A stretch of DNA of 64,000 nt, from NCBI RefSeq assembly GCF_900168205.1, contig NZ_FUZE01000006.1, positions 1 to 64,000 on the forward strand. Direction: 5' to 3'. This document shows positions 1 through 8,110 of the stretch, piece after piece. The DNA is from Chryseobacterium balustinum (GTDB lineage: Bacteria > Bacteroidota > Bacteroidia > Flavobacteriales > Weeksellaceae). Below the pieces are notes generated by a model. The model did not search any database and had not been told where the DNA came from. It saw only the letters and a program-made list of their open reading frames with translations. The position numbers and the translations under genes were made by a program. Position 1 is the first letter of the stretch. Every line of letters starts with the position of its first letter.

Positions 1-204
1 GGGAATCCTCGTAACAGGGATACAAAGAATGAAAAATATTTTGATAATGAGTTGTATAAAAGAAGATTCAAAATAGAAAAAGCAAATGCATGGCTCGATA
101 GCTTCAAAGCTTTATTAGTAAGGTTTGAGACTTTGAATATTACTTGGACAAATCTACATTATCTCGCTTTCTCTATCTTGTTTCTCAGAAAAATAAAAGT
201 TTAA
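1..204 (+). mobile_element. IS transposase, C-terminal fragment (IS5-like DDE)
   Basis: The frame open from the first base encodes about 67 residues ending at a TAA at 202-204. It contains RRFKIEKANAWLDSFKALL, followed by LVRFET and a hydrophobic LHYLAFSILFLRK end. This resembles the C-terminal end of IS4/IS5-group DDE transposases, where an (I/V)E(R/K)..AWL..F..L..R(Y/F)E signature carries the last acidic residue. The gene begins upstream of the window, so completeness and exact family cannot be judged. I could not identify a terminal inverted repeat downstream. Confidence 0.65.
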
Positions 205-425
205 ACAGGTTTAACGATTATTTGGTTAAATATAGAGAAAAGGAAGTTTATGAATATGATAGAGCTGCTGGAAAATATAAATTAAACGTAGAATCTAAAA
301 TTAACGATATTGAGCTGCTGAATTTTTATAATAATAGTAATAGCGGTTTTGCTAATTATTTAGAATTAAAATTTGACTACTTTATAAATAAGATAGAATT
401 AATTGATAACTTTAAATTTGATTGA
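205..425 (+). other. Unassigned reading frame behind the IS, possible gene remnant
   Basis: An open frame with protein-like composition (KYREKEVYEYDRAAGKYK and onward, rich in Lys, Asn, Tyr and Glu) runs to a TGA at 423-425, just before a good terminator. In this frame the only start is a TTG at 144, inside the transposase and out of frame with it. It may be the 3' end of a gene interrupted by the insertion, or chance. I recognise no family. Confidence 0.25.
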
Positions 426-440
426 CAATATAAAAACAAA

Positions 441-465
441 AAAACCTGCTTCAAAGCAGGTTTTT
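441..465. terminator. Bidirectional intrinsic terminator
   Basis: AAAACCTGCT and AGCAGGTTTT form a 10-bp stem around a TCAA loop, with A and T tracts on both sides. It lies between the rightward frame ending at 425 and the leftward sugar transporter ending at 487, so it can serve both. Confidence 0.85.
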
Positions 466-486
466 CCATATATAAAATTAAAAATC

Positions 487-1914
487 TTAATGTCCAGATT
501 TTGCATCAGCATCCTGTTTTACATGGCTTAAATATTTAGTACAATACGCACCAAAAATTAAGATGGCAATATAACAGAACACAGGAATAATAAATGATTG
601 CTGTACGCCGAAAACATCCGCCAAATAACCCTGGAAAATAGGAACAATCGCACCACCTAAAATAGCCATTACGACCAATGAAGATCCTTGACTCGTGTAT
701 TTTCCTAATCCTGAAATGGCAAGTGTATAAATATTAGAGAACATAATCGAGTTGAAAATTCCGATTCCTAAAATGCTGTACATTGCCAATTCGCCGTGGT
801 TTAACATCGCTGAAATCAGTAATAAAACGTTGATTCCTGCAAAAATCGATAACGTTCTTGCCGGAGCAGATTTCCCAACAAAGAATGCCACAAAATTTAA
901 AGCAATAAATACCAAGAAGAAACTAATTTGTGAAAACGTAAGATCAACAATGCTAAAAATTACTAGGAAAACCGCAGCTGCAGCTCCCAACATATATAAT
1001 GCTTTCTTTCCTTGACTGATCGAATGATTTAATGAAATCGCACCTAAGAAACGGCCGATCATTGCACCACCCCAATATAGAGAAAGATAGTTTTTACTTA
1101 CTACTTCAGAAAGATTCATGATCTGAGGCTGCTCTAAAAAGCTGATGATAAAACTTCCTACTGCCACTTCCCCACCTACATAACAGAACATCGCAAAAAC
1201 GCCGAACTTTAAGTGATTAAACTTAAAAGCTCCAAAGCCTTTTTCAATTTCCTCTTCCGCAGTTTGGAATGATGGCAACTTTACTCTTGAAATCAATAAA
1301 GCCACCAATAATAAAATTCCCGCAAAAATTAAATAAGGAATTCTTGTTGCGACTGCTGAGAAAGATCCATCTGCTGCAGAGAAGAATTCAAAAATTAAAT
1401 GTCCACCCAAAACCGGAGCAATCGTTGTTCCGAAGGCATTGAAAGCCTGCGTCATATTCAGTCGGCTTGATGCAGAATCTTCCGAACCTAAAAGCGAAAC
1501 GTAAGCGTTTGCAGTAATCTGAAGAACGGTAAATCCTAATCCAAGAACGAATAAAGCTCCTAAAAACAATCCGTAAGAAGAGAATGTTGCCGCCGGATAA
1601 AATAAAATACATCCGAAAGCCGCAAGGAAAATTCCGAAAAGAATTCCTTTTTTGTAACCTACTTTGTTGATGGGATCTCCGCTTGATGTAGAAACCAGAA
1701 AATAAATTAGCGAACCTATAAAATAAGCTCCAAAGAAACAGAATTGTACCAACATCGATTCGAAAAATGTCAGTTTAAACAGTTGTTTCAGGTATGGGAT
1801 GAGGATGTCATTCATGCATGTGATGAATCCCCACATAAAAAATAAAAGCGTAATAGTAATCAAAGGAATGGTATAATTCCTTTTAGATTGTACTTCATTA
1901 TTTATCATATACAT
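487..1914 (-). CDS. Sugar MFS transporter, FucP/GluP family
   Basis: A 475-residue integral membrane protein of the fucose/glucose-galactose:H+ symporter family, which imports sugars by proton symport across the inner membrane. The N-terminal stretch FFMWGFITCMNDILIPYLK is the hallmark of this family. About 12 hydrophobic segments follow, with the expected cytoplasmic loop near the middle (after about residue 215). It is divergent from a Nudix-type regulator at 2208, which probably controls it. The substrate cannot be read from sequence; L-fucose, glucose and galactose are the family's known substrates. A second Met three codons in (MINNEV) is an alternative start. Confidence 0.9.
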   Translation of the reverse strand: MYMINNEVQSKRNYTIPLITITLLFFMWGFITCMNDILIPYLKQLFKLTFFESMLVQFCFFGAYFIGSLIYFLVSTSSGDPINKVGYKKGILFGIFLAAFGCILFYPAATFSSYGLFLGALFVLGLGFTVLQITANAYVSLLGSEDSASSRLNMTQAFNAFGTTIAPVLGGHLIFEFFSAADGSFSAVATRIPYLIFAGILLLVALLISRVKLPSFQTAEEEIEKGFGAFKFNHLKFGVFAMFCYVGGEVAVGSFIISFLEQPQIMNLSEVVSKNYLSLYWGGAMIGRFLGAISLNHSISQGKKALYMLGAAAAVFLVIFSIVDLTFSQISFFLVFIALNFVAFFVGKSAPARTLSIFAGINVLLLISAMLNHGELAMYSILGIGIFNSIMFSNIYTLAISGLGKYTSQGSSLVVMAILGGAIVPIFQGYLADVFGVQQSFIIPVFCYIAILIFGAYCTKYLSHVKQDADAKSGH

Positions 1915-1931
1915 TAAAATTAAGAGGCTAA

Positions 1932-1958
1932 GATAATCTCTTTTGCTGATAATCTCTT
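1932..1958. promoter_or_regulatory. Direct repeat GATAATCTCTT upstream of the sugar transporter
   Basis: GATAATCTCTT occurs at 1932-1942 and again at 1948-1958, a 16-bp period, just upstream of the leftward transporter start. On the minus strand one copy overlaps TATCTTAG, one mismatch from the TAnnTTTG -7 element. This fits an operator for the divergent Nudix regulator, but direct evidence is lacking. Confidence 0.35.
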
Positions 1959-2152
1959 AATTTGAGACAATAAATTTAATTTAGATGACCGATTTTAAGA
2001 TGATATTAAATGAAAATAAAGAAGTAATTAATTGATTTTTAATTATTTATTATTGATTTGAAAACGAAAATCTCATTGCTTCATAATGAATTTATAGTAA
2101 AGATAAAAGTTAAAAAATACCTAAAAACAGTTGCGGAAATGTATTATTAGGG

Positions 2153-2180
2153 TAATGTTAAATTTTTAATGTTAAATTTG
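2153..2180 (+). promoter_or_regulatory. Promoter and 13-bp direct repeat of the Nudix regulator gene
   Basis: TAAATTTG at 2173-2180 matches the Bacteroidota -7 consensus TAnnTTTG, 27 bp before the start codon. The 13-mer TAATGTTAAATTT occurs at 2153-2165 and 2167-2179, so the second copy overlaps the -7 element, as expected for an autoregulatory operator. Confidence 0.5.
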
Positions 2181-2207
2181 TCACACTAAGTATTCACAAA
2201 CAGTTTT

Positions 2208-2957
2208 ATGGATTCACAACAACAATTTTTAAAGAAATCTGAGGAGGCAAAAGATCTTTTTCTTCCACACCTTTCTGCAGACCCTGTAGTTTTTGGTTTT
2301 GATCAAAGTGAATTAAAGGTTCTTCTTCTTCAGATGACGTATCGTAAGCAATGGCTTTTACCGGGAGGTTATGTAAAAAAAGAAGAAGATATAGATGATG
2401 CAGCGAAACGGGTTTTAAAAGAGCGAGCAGGAATTTCTGATGTATATTTAGAAGAGTTTGCTGTTTTTGGTAAAAATAAAAGAAGCGAATTTTATTTTGA
2501 AGACTTCGACGACTCTCTATGGCAGAAACAACGTTTTGTTTCCATAGGATATTATGCTTTGTACAATCCGGATAATGCAAACCTTGTCGTGGATGAGCTC
2601 AGTGAAAAATGTGAATGGATTTCTCTGAGCCAGCTAAACGAAATAGAATTGGCAATGGATCATCGTGAAATTATAGAAAAAGCTCTATTGACTTTGCGTG
2701 AAAGAATTACGTATAAGCCTATCGGTTATAATTTATTGCCTGAAAAATTCACACTTTCAGAATTACAAAAGTTGTACGAAACCATTCTGGGGAAAGAGCT
2801 TAACCGCGGTAACTTTTACAGAAAAATAAAAAATTTAGAGATTCTCAGAAAATTAAATGAGCAACGTCGTGGTGGTGCCCACAAATCTCCCGACCTCTAC
2901 TCTTTTGACGAAGAAAATTATAAAAAAGCATTAGAAAACGGACTAAGCAATTGGTAA
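2208..2957 (+). CDS. Nudix-domain transcriptional regulator (NrtR/AraR-like)
   Basis: A 249-residue protein with an N-terminal Nudix fold (about 25-150) and a C-terminal winged helix (about 165-240, including ELNRGNFYRKI). In Bacteroidota such proteins act as sugar- or ADP-ribose-responsive repressors. The Nudix box at 54-76 is degenerate. Gly54, Glu60, Arg68 and Glu72 are kept, but the positions usually Glu after the Arg (69) and the second Glu of the pair (73) are Val and Arg. Hydrolysis is therefore unlikely and ligand sensing likely. It diverges from the sugar symporter at 1914, the most obvious target. An intrinsic terminator follows directly. Confidence 0.85.
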   Translation: MDSQQQFLKKSEEAKDLFLPHLSADPVVFGFDQSELKVLLLQMTYRKQWLLPGGYVKKEEDIDDAAKRVLKERAGISDVYLEEFAVFGKNKRSEFYFEDFDDSLWQKQRFVSIGYYALYNPDNANLVVDELSEKCEWISLSQLNEIELAMDHREIIEKALLTLRERITYKPIGYNLLPEKFTLSELQKLYETILGKELNRGNFYRKIKNLEILRKLNEQRRGGAHKSPDLYSFDEENYKKALENGLSNW

Positions 2958-2961
2958 TAAA

Positions 2962-2990
2962 AAAATCCTGATTTACTCAGGATTTTTCTT
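2962..2990 (+). terminator. Intrinsic terminator of the Nudix regulator
   Basis: AAAATCCTGA and TCAGGATTTT pair around TTTAC, followed by a T-rich run. It starts 5 bp after the stop codon. Confidence 0.85.
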
Positions 2991-3074
2991 TTTGTATGAA
3001 GTTATTGCAATATATTTTAGTTTTTAATACTTTCAATTTCGGCCATAAACTACCAACTAAAAACCATCAACTAT

Positions 3075-3701
3075 TTATAAGCTTAACTGTCTTTCAAATT
3101 CTTCTATATATTTTGCTAAATGAATCCCGTCTGCCAATCCATGATGTGCCTCAATGGAAACCGGAAGATACTTTTTACCTTCACGAATGGTGAATTTTCC
3201 AAATGCAATCTTTGGTATAGATTCTTTAGGATCAAAATTGGTCGGATGCAAAATGGTAGTAAATGAGTTCCACGGGATTGTAGTATGCCTAATGTGATTA
3301 ATTGGTAAAACATCGTTGCTTATTCCTAAACCTGTAGAATTTTGCACAGATTTAATTTCTTCTTGAAGTCTTTCGTTAAAAGTTTCAAAGTCTTGAGAAT
3401 AGTGAAAAAATGAAAACCCAAACGTTCCGTCTGCTCTTCCAATTGTGCCTCCTACATGTACCTCATCATACAAAATCACTTGTCCGTCAACAATTCTGAG
3501 TTTTAATTCATCCACAGTATTAATTGCCACCATTGATTTATAAAGATAAACAGCATAAAAAGAATGACCTTCTCTTTTGGCTTTATCATAAGCTTTCGTG
3601 CAGTCTACCTCCGTTGTAAATCCGAAATACGGGCTTTTCATTTTAGAAAAAAATTCAAAATGCTCTTTTCTGTTCCAACTTTCTACATCTATAACCTTCA
3701 T
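3075..3701 (-). CDS. Chloramphenicol acetyltransferase-like protein (CAT, trimeric type A)
   Basis: 208 residues, the usual length of classical CAT enzymes, which O-acetylate chloramphenicol with acetyl-CoA in the cytoplasm. The active-site motif appears as EAHHGLADGIH at about 184-194, with the catalytic His as the second His. The family's usual Cys before Asp-Gly is Ala here, and the N-terminal half (SPYFGFTTEVDCT) matches the fold. It sits alone, convergent with the Nudix gene, and no mobile element adjoins it. It may therefore be an intrinsic chromosomal homologue rather than an acquired resistance gene. Activity on chloramphenicol is not shown by sequence. Confidence 0.8.
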   Translation of the reverse strand: MKVIDVESWNRKEHFEFFSKMKSPYFGFTTEVDCTKAYDKAKREGHSFYAVYLYKSMVAINTVDELKLRIVDGQVILYDEVHVGGTIGRADGTFGFSFFHYSQDFETFNERLQEEIKSVQNSTGLGISNDVLPINHIRHTTIPWNSFTTILHPTNFDPKESIPKIAFGKFTIREGKKYLPVSIEAHHGLADGIHLAKYIEEFERQLSL

Positions 3702-3782
3702 TGATTTATTTTTTGCAAATTTCCGTAAGATTTATTAATTCTAAAGTGACGAAAAACAGAAATTTGATTTTTTGAAAAATTA

Positions 3783-4622
3783 TTATGCAAACTTCAATTT
3801 ATACTGAGAAGGATTCATTTTCATCTGCTTTTTAAAATAATTGGTGAGATGGCTTTCATCTGTAAACCCAAACTCGAAGGCAATCTGCTTCATGGTCATT
3901 TTACCCGACAGAATTCTCCGTTCTATTAACCTTAATTTATAATTTTTCACGTAATCCCGATAACTTACTTCAAAATTTCGTTTAAAATAATTACTGAAAT
4001 AACCTGGTGAAATACTGAAATGTTGAGCAATGATTTGCATTCTGATAAGTTCAGGATTATAAATGTTCTTGTGGATATAGGTGATAAGATCTTCCTTTTC
4101 TGGAGTTTTCCGGTCGATATTAAACGTCATGTTTTTCATTGAAACTTCACGGATTAAACCAAAAAGCGACATGATCTGAAAAAAGACAATCGGCGAATCT
4201 GAAACTTTATGATATTGGTGATACTCAAAAATGTTTTCAACAGTCTTCTTTAAAATGCTTTTGCATGGCTCATTAAACCTTAGTTTTTCTTCTTTAAAGA
4301 CAGGGTTTCGCATAATATCAAAAGGTGAAGCCATGAAAATATCGTCCGGTGAAAGATTTTTGTGAAAATTAAAATAACTGTCGTTAAATTTTATAAAACA
4401 GAATTTGGTTGATTTTTTGATGTCAAAAAAATGCTCATCATCCGGAGAGATCAGATAAAGGTCTCCGGATTTATAAGGGATCACCAATTTATTGATGTGA
4501 TGATTTCCTGTTCCTTTTACAATAAAAACAAGTTCGTAATAGGTATGACTGTGATTGGGAAACGGATAAACTTCAGCTTCAAAGCAATCAAGCTCCAAAG
4601 GCTCAAACTGTTTTCTCTTCAT
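3783..4622 (-). CDS. AraC-family transcriptional regulator
   Basis: 279 residues. The N-terminal part (about 10-100, with HSHTYYELVFIVKG) is a cupin-like ligand domain. The C-terminal 100 residues form the double helix-turn-helix of AraC proteins (IAQHFSISPGYFSNYFKRNF, then MKQIAFEFGFTDESHLTNYF). It is divergent from the aldo/keto reductase genes. Three ATTACAA half-sites lie between them, so it likely controls that operon and itself. The inducer is unknown. Confidence 0.92.
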   Translation of the reverse strand: MKRKQFEPLELDCFEAEVYPFPNHSHTYYELVFIVKGTGNHHINKLVIPYKSGDLYLISPDDEHFFDIKKSTKFCFIKFNDSYFNFHKNLSPDDIFMASPFDIMRNPVFKEEKLRFNEPCKSILKKTVENIFEYHQYHKVSDSPIVFFQIMSLFGLIREVSMKNMTFNIDRKTPEKEDLITYIHKNIYNPELIRMQIIAQHFSISPGYFSNYFKRNFEVSYRDYVKNYKLRLIERRILSGKMTMKQIAFEFGFTDESHLTNYFKKQMKMNPSQYKLKFA

Positions 4623-4630
4623 GTAATAAA

Positions 4631-4692
4631 ATTACAATTTGTTATATAATTATTACAAGTGTTTTGCCGTTTTTTTTGACAAAATTTGTAAT
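4631..4692. promoter_or_regulatory. Candidate AraC-type operator (ATTACAA half-sites)
   Basis: ATTACAA occurs at 4631-4637 and 4652-4658, a centre-to-centre spacing of 21 bp (two helical turns), as in known AraC-family direct-repeat sites. A third copy in inverted orientation (TTGTAAT) is at 4686-4692, giving a longer match ATTACAATTTG / CAAAATTTGTAAT. The sites lie between the araC-type gene (starting at 4622) and the reductase operon. Confidence 0.5.
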
Positions 4693-4783
4693 AGCTTATT
4701 CTGCATCTCCTTTGTAGATGTTGAATAAAAATCAAGTTAATCTTTTTATTATTCACAATTCATTAAAAAAATATTATACAGCA

Positions 4784-5767
4784 ATGCAATACAGAAAATT
4801 AGGAAACAGCGATTTAGAAATTTCAGCAATCACCTTTGGAGCTTGGGCTGCAGGAGGCTGGATGTGGGGAAGTACAGATAGAAATGATGCTATTGAAGCC
4901 ATAAAAGCTTCTTACGATGTTGGTGTGAGTTCTATTGATACGGCTCCTATTTACGGACAGGGAACAAGTGAAGAAATAGTGGGTGAAGCCATCAAAAGTA
5001 TTTCCCGTGATAAAGTACAGATTCTTACTAAATTCGGAATGCGTTGGGATTTGGCGAAAGGAGATTTTGCAATGCACAGCAAAAATAATGACGGACAAGA
5101 TATTGATGTCTATAAATATGCAGGAAAAGAAAGCATCATCTATGAATGCGAACAAAGTTTAAAAAGATTAGGCACAGACTACATCGATCTGTATCAAATT
5201 CACTGGCCGGATTCTACCACACCGATTGACGAGACTTTTGAAGCCGTTTCAAGATTGATCGATCAGGGAAAGGTTCGTTTTGCAGGAGTTTGTAATTATA
5301 ATGCTCAACAAATGGCAGAAGCAGAAAAAACATTGAATTTAGTTTCCAACCAGATTCCGTTTAGTATGGTTAATCGTGGAATTGAGGAAGAGACAGTTCC
5401 TTACTGTATAGATCACAATAAATCTATTTTGGCATACAGTCCTTTAGAAAGAGGTTTGCTGACAGGAAAAATCACTATCGATTATAAGTTTCAGGAAGGA
5501 GATCATCGAGCAAAACTACCACACTTCCAACCAGAATTTATTGAAAAAACAAATCAGCTTTTAGATAAAATAAAACCGATTGCAGAAAACCATAATGCAA
5601 GTTTAGGACAACTTGTTTTGAGATGGACAATAGAAAGACCTGGAATTACCATCGCTTTGGCAGGAGCCAGAAATGCGGAACAGGCTGTACAAAATGCAAA
5701 AGCAATTGATATTAGCTTAAGCAAAGAAGAATTAAAAACTATTGACGATTTGGTCAATGCTTTTTAA
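4784..5767 (+). CDS. Aldo/keto reductase
   Basis: 327 residues from the ATG at 4784, where homology begins (MQYRKLGNSDLEISAITFG). An in-frame ATG at 4718 would add 22 unconserved residues. This is a TIM-barrel NADPH-dependent oxidoreductase. The catalytic tetrad is visible as Asp52 and Tyr57 (IDTAPIYG), Lys83 (LTKFG) and His140 (LYQIHWPD). The C-terminal cofactor-binding end (ALAGARNAEQAVQNA) is present. It is first in a rightward run of closely spaced genes divergent from the AraC regulator. The substrate is unknown. Confidence 0.93.
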   Translation: MQYRKLGNSDLEISAITFGAWAAGGWMWGSTDRNDAIEAIKASYDVGVSSIDTAPIYGQGTSEEIVGEAIKSISRDKVQILTKFGMRWDLAKGDFAMHSKNNDGQDIDVYKYAGKESIIYECEQSLKRLGTDYIDLYQIHWPDSTTPIDETFEAVSRLIDQGKVRFAGVCNYNAQQMAEAEKTLNLVSNQIPFSMVNRGIEEETVPYCIDHNKSILAYSPLERGLLTGKITIDYKFQEGDHRAKLPHFQPEFIEKTNQLLDKIKPIAENHNASLGQLVLRWTIERPGITIALAGARNAEQAVQNAKAIDISLSKEELKTIDDLVNAF

Positions 5768-5797
5768 ATTTTAAAAATCACCACTCACAATAATAAA

Positions 5798-6919
5798 ATG
5801 GAAAGAAGAACTTTCTTAAAAAACAGCGGACTCGCAGCTGCAGGATTAATGGCATCATCTGCCGTTCCTGCTTTTGCATCCCAATTATTAAAAGAAAATA
5901 GTATGGAACAATTTGAAAATACAGGCCTTGGAAAAAGATTCAGACCAAAAAATAAATCAGGCTTTGGCGGAGTTGCTTTAGGAAACGGATTTAATGCCAA
6001 CCCGGATATTGAATGTCTGCAATCCATTGAGGCAGCATGGAATGCCGGAGTTCGTTATTTTGACACTTCACCTTGGTACGGTTTAGGGCTTAGCGAACAC
6101 AGAATGGGATTGTTTTTGAAAGATAAAAAACGTGACGAATTTACACTCTCCACAAAAATCGGAAGAATTCTGAAACCTCACGATGATTTCAAATTAGACG
6201 GATTATGGAAAGGAAAACTCAATTTTTCTTATGACTACGATTATTCTGCTGCAGGAGCTAGAAAAAGTGTAGAAGACAGCTTGCAAAGATTGGGCGTTGC
6301 TTCATTAGACATCGTTTTCATTCATGATCTGTCTCCTGATAACAAAGATATGAAAGGCGATTGGGAAAAATATTTTGATATTGCCGCAAAAGGGGCTATG
6401 CCCGAATTGATCAAAATGCGTGAAGAAGGTTTGATTAAAGGCTGGGGATTTGGCGTAAACACGATTGAACCCATTTTAAAAGCCATCGAAGTTTCAGATC
6501 CCGATGTTTTCTTATCTGCTTGTCAGTATTCATTGATTCATCACAAAGATGATTTGAATAAAGTTTTCCCGAAAGCTGCTGAAAAAGATATTTCAATTGT
6601 TGTAGGTGCACCTTTATGTGCAGGCTTTTTGTCCGGTAAAGACCGTTATTTATATAATGGAGACTTTCCAGCGGGAGTTAAAGAAAAACTGGCGTCTTTA
6701 CAGCGTGTCGCTAATAATCATAAAGTAGATGTAAGAACGGCTGCTCTTCAGTTTGCAGCTGCTCCGGACGTGGTTTCAGGAGTGATTCCGGGAGCTCACA
6801 CCGTTAAACAGGCTCAGGAAAATGCAGCTTCATTTAAAGCGAAAATTCCTGCAGGTTTCTGGGCAGAATTAAAGAAAGAAAAGTTAATAGAAGAAAATGC
6901 ACCTGTTCCAAAAGGATAA
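5798..6919 (+). CDS. Aldo/keto reductase with Tat signal (D-threo-aldose dehydrogenase-like)
   Basis: 373 residues. The N-terminus carries a twin-arginine signal (RRTFLK, then a hydrophobic Ala-rich stretch to PAFA at about 23-26), so the enzyme probably folds with cofactor in the cytoplasm and is exported. The reductase tetrad is Asp89 and Tyr94 (YFDTSPWYGLGLSEHRMG), Lys120 (LSTKIG) and His176 (FIHDLSP). The YFDTSPWYGLGLSEHRMG block is typical of the D-threo-aldose/L-fucose dehydrogenase branch. It follows the cytoplasmic reductase by 30 bp, and a sugar symporter lies nearby. The sugar substrate is inferred. Confidence 0.88.
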   Translation: MERRTFLKNSGLAAAGLMASSAVPAFASQLLKENSMEQFENTGLGKRFRPKNKSGFGGVALGNGFNANPDIECLQSIEAAWNAGVRYFDTSPWYGLGLSEHRMGLFLKDKKRDEFTLSTKIGRILKPHDDFKLDGLWKGKLNFSYDYDYSAAGARKSVEDSLQRLGVASLDIVFIHDLSPDNKDMKGDWEKYFDIAAKGAMPELIKMREEGLIKGWGFGVNTIEPILKAIEVSDPDVFLSACQYSLIHHKDDLNKVFPKAAEKDISIVVGAPLCAGFLSGKDRYLYNGDFPAGVKEKLASLQRVANNHKVDVRTAALQFAAAPDVVSGVIPGAHTVKQAQENAASFKAKIPAGFWAELKKEKLIEENAPVPKG

Positions 6920-6922
6920 ATT

Positions 6923-7213
6923 ATGGAAAAAAGAAATAATAAATATCAACTTCAACTGAATGAATTGTCGCTTAAAGATGGTTCTTCAGCTGAAAAAAAA
7001 CTAAGTTTTGAATTTGAAAATCATGATGATCTTTTTAAAATTTTTGAGGTGATAAAATCTAAAAATATTTTTGAGGATGAAAATACCGTAAACGAATTTA
7101 GTTTAGGATTAAAGCTATTCACAGAAGTGATGCTAAAAAACAAGCAACATCCTTTATTTGAAGACTTGCGACCTGCTATCACAGAATTTATGAAAAAACT
7201 GAAAAGTCAGTAA
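6923..7213 (+). CDS. DUF3861 domain protein
   Basis: A 96-residue protein of the uncharacterised DUF3861 family: an N-terminal beta region (NKYQLQLNELSLKDG) followed by helices (FKIFEVIKSKNIF, LFTEVMLKNKQHPLFEDL). It starts 3 bp after the exported reductase and ends 3 bp before the DoxX gene, so it is co-transcribed with them. No function is known. Confidence 0.75.
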   Translation: MEKRNNKYQLQLNELSLKDGSSAEKKLSFEFENHDDLFKIFEVIKSKNIFEDENTVNEFSLGLKLFTEVMLKNKQHPLFEDLRPAITEFMKKLKSQ

Positions 7214-7216
7214 ACT

Positions 7217-7612
7217 ATGAAAGACTTTAAAACCATATTTTTCTTTTTAAGACTTCCAATTGCCATTTCATTAGCAGGACACGGATTGGTAAGATTACCA
7301 AAATTACAGACCTTCACCGAAGGAATGGTAAAGTCTATGGAGAAATCTGCAATTCCTGAAGCGTTGATTACGCCTTTCGGATATGTTTTGCCATTCTTAG
7401 AAGCGATTATAGGAATTTCTCTTTTAATTGGTTTTAAACCTAAACTAACGATATATTCTGCAATTGCCTTGATGAGTATTTTGATTTTGGGAAGCAGTTC
7501 TATTGAAAATTGGTCAGCTATTGAAGCACAACTACTCCATTCTTTGTATCTGTTTGCGCTTTTGTGGTTTTATTTAAAATACAGTTCTGAAGAAAATCAA
7601 CCATTAATTTAA
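7217..7612 (+). CDS. DoxX-family membrane protein
   Basis: 131 residues with four predicted transmembrane segments and the DoxX-type pattern (FLRLPIAISLAGHGLVRLP at the start, PFGYVLPFLEAIIGISLLIG in the middle). DoxX-like proteins are linked to redox and thiosulfate or quinol metabolism, but most have no known activity. It lies in the same operon as the two reductases, which hints at a membrane redox role. Confidence 0.8.
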   Translation: MKDFKTIFFFLRLPIAISLAGHGLVRLPKLQTFTEGMVKSMEKSAIPEALITPFGYVLPFLEAIIGISLLIGFKPKLTIYSAIALMSILILGSSSIENWSAIEAQLLHSLYLFALLWFYLKYSSEENQPLI

Positions 7613-7618
7613 TAAGCT

Positions 7619-8089
7619 ATGAACGAACGAATTTTAGAAGGCGAACTTTGGACCTCCAAAAAAGTTGAAAATAATTATATTGTTAGCATTAAAGACAAAT
7701 CTAGCATTGTACAAGCTTTGAATGATTTTGTACTAAATCAGAATATCAAATCTGGTCAGGTAACAGGAATTGGTGCGGTAAGTGAAGCAACGCTGAGGTT
7801 TTTTGATTTCTCAACGAAAGATTATGTTGATAAGAAGTTTGATGAACAAATGGAAGTTACCAATATTTCTGGAAATGTTTCTGTACTTGACGAAAAACCG
7901 TTGCTTCATCTTCACATTACTTTGGGACGACAGGATTATTCTGCAATTGCCGGGCATTTGCAAGATGCAAGAATTCGGGGCGCAGGAGAATTCTTTTTCT
8001 ATCCTTTAGAAACAACGGTATATAAAACTAAAAATGAAGAAGTAGGAATCAATCTCTATGATTTTGAAAAGTCTGATGAGAAACCTTAA
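7619..8089 (+). CDS. PPC (DUF296) domain DNA-binding-like protein
   Basis: 156 residues matching the plant and prokaryote conserved (PPC/DUF296) fold. The pattern VTGIGAVSEATLRFFD, then LLHLHITLGRQDYSAIAGHL and GAGEFFFYPLE, is characteristic. Prokaryotic members form trimers; their role is unclear, although plant AT-hook proteins use the domain for protein contacts. It is separated from the DoxX gene by 6 bp. Confidence 0.85.
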   Translation: MNERILEGELWTSKKVENNYIVSIKDKSSIVQALNDFVLNQNIKSGQVTGIGAVSEATLRFFDFSTKDYVDKKFDEQMEVTNISGNVSVLDEKPLLHLHITLGRQDYSAIAGHLQDARIRGAGEFFFYPLETTVYKTKNEEVGINLYDFEKSDEKP

Positions 8090-8110
8090 TTTTGTTTTAT
8101 ATTTTTTCAA

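Noticed and set aside
144..204. N-terminal part of the 93-residue frame starting with TTG
   Set aside because: This segment is better explained as transposase coding in another frame; only the part after 204 is kept as doubtful.
4718..4783. Upstream ATG for the first aldo/keto reductase
   Set aside because: It adds 22 residues without homology; the family starts at MQYRKLGNSD.
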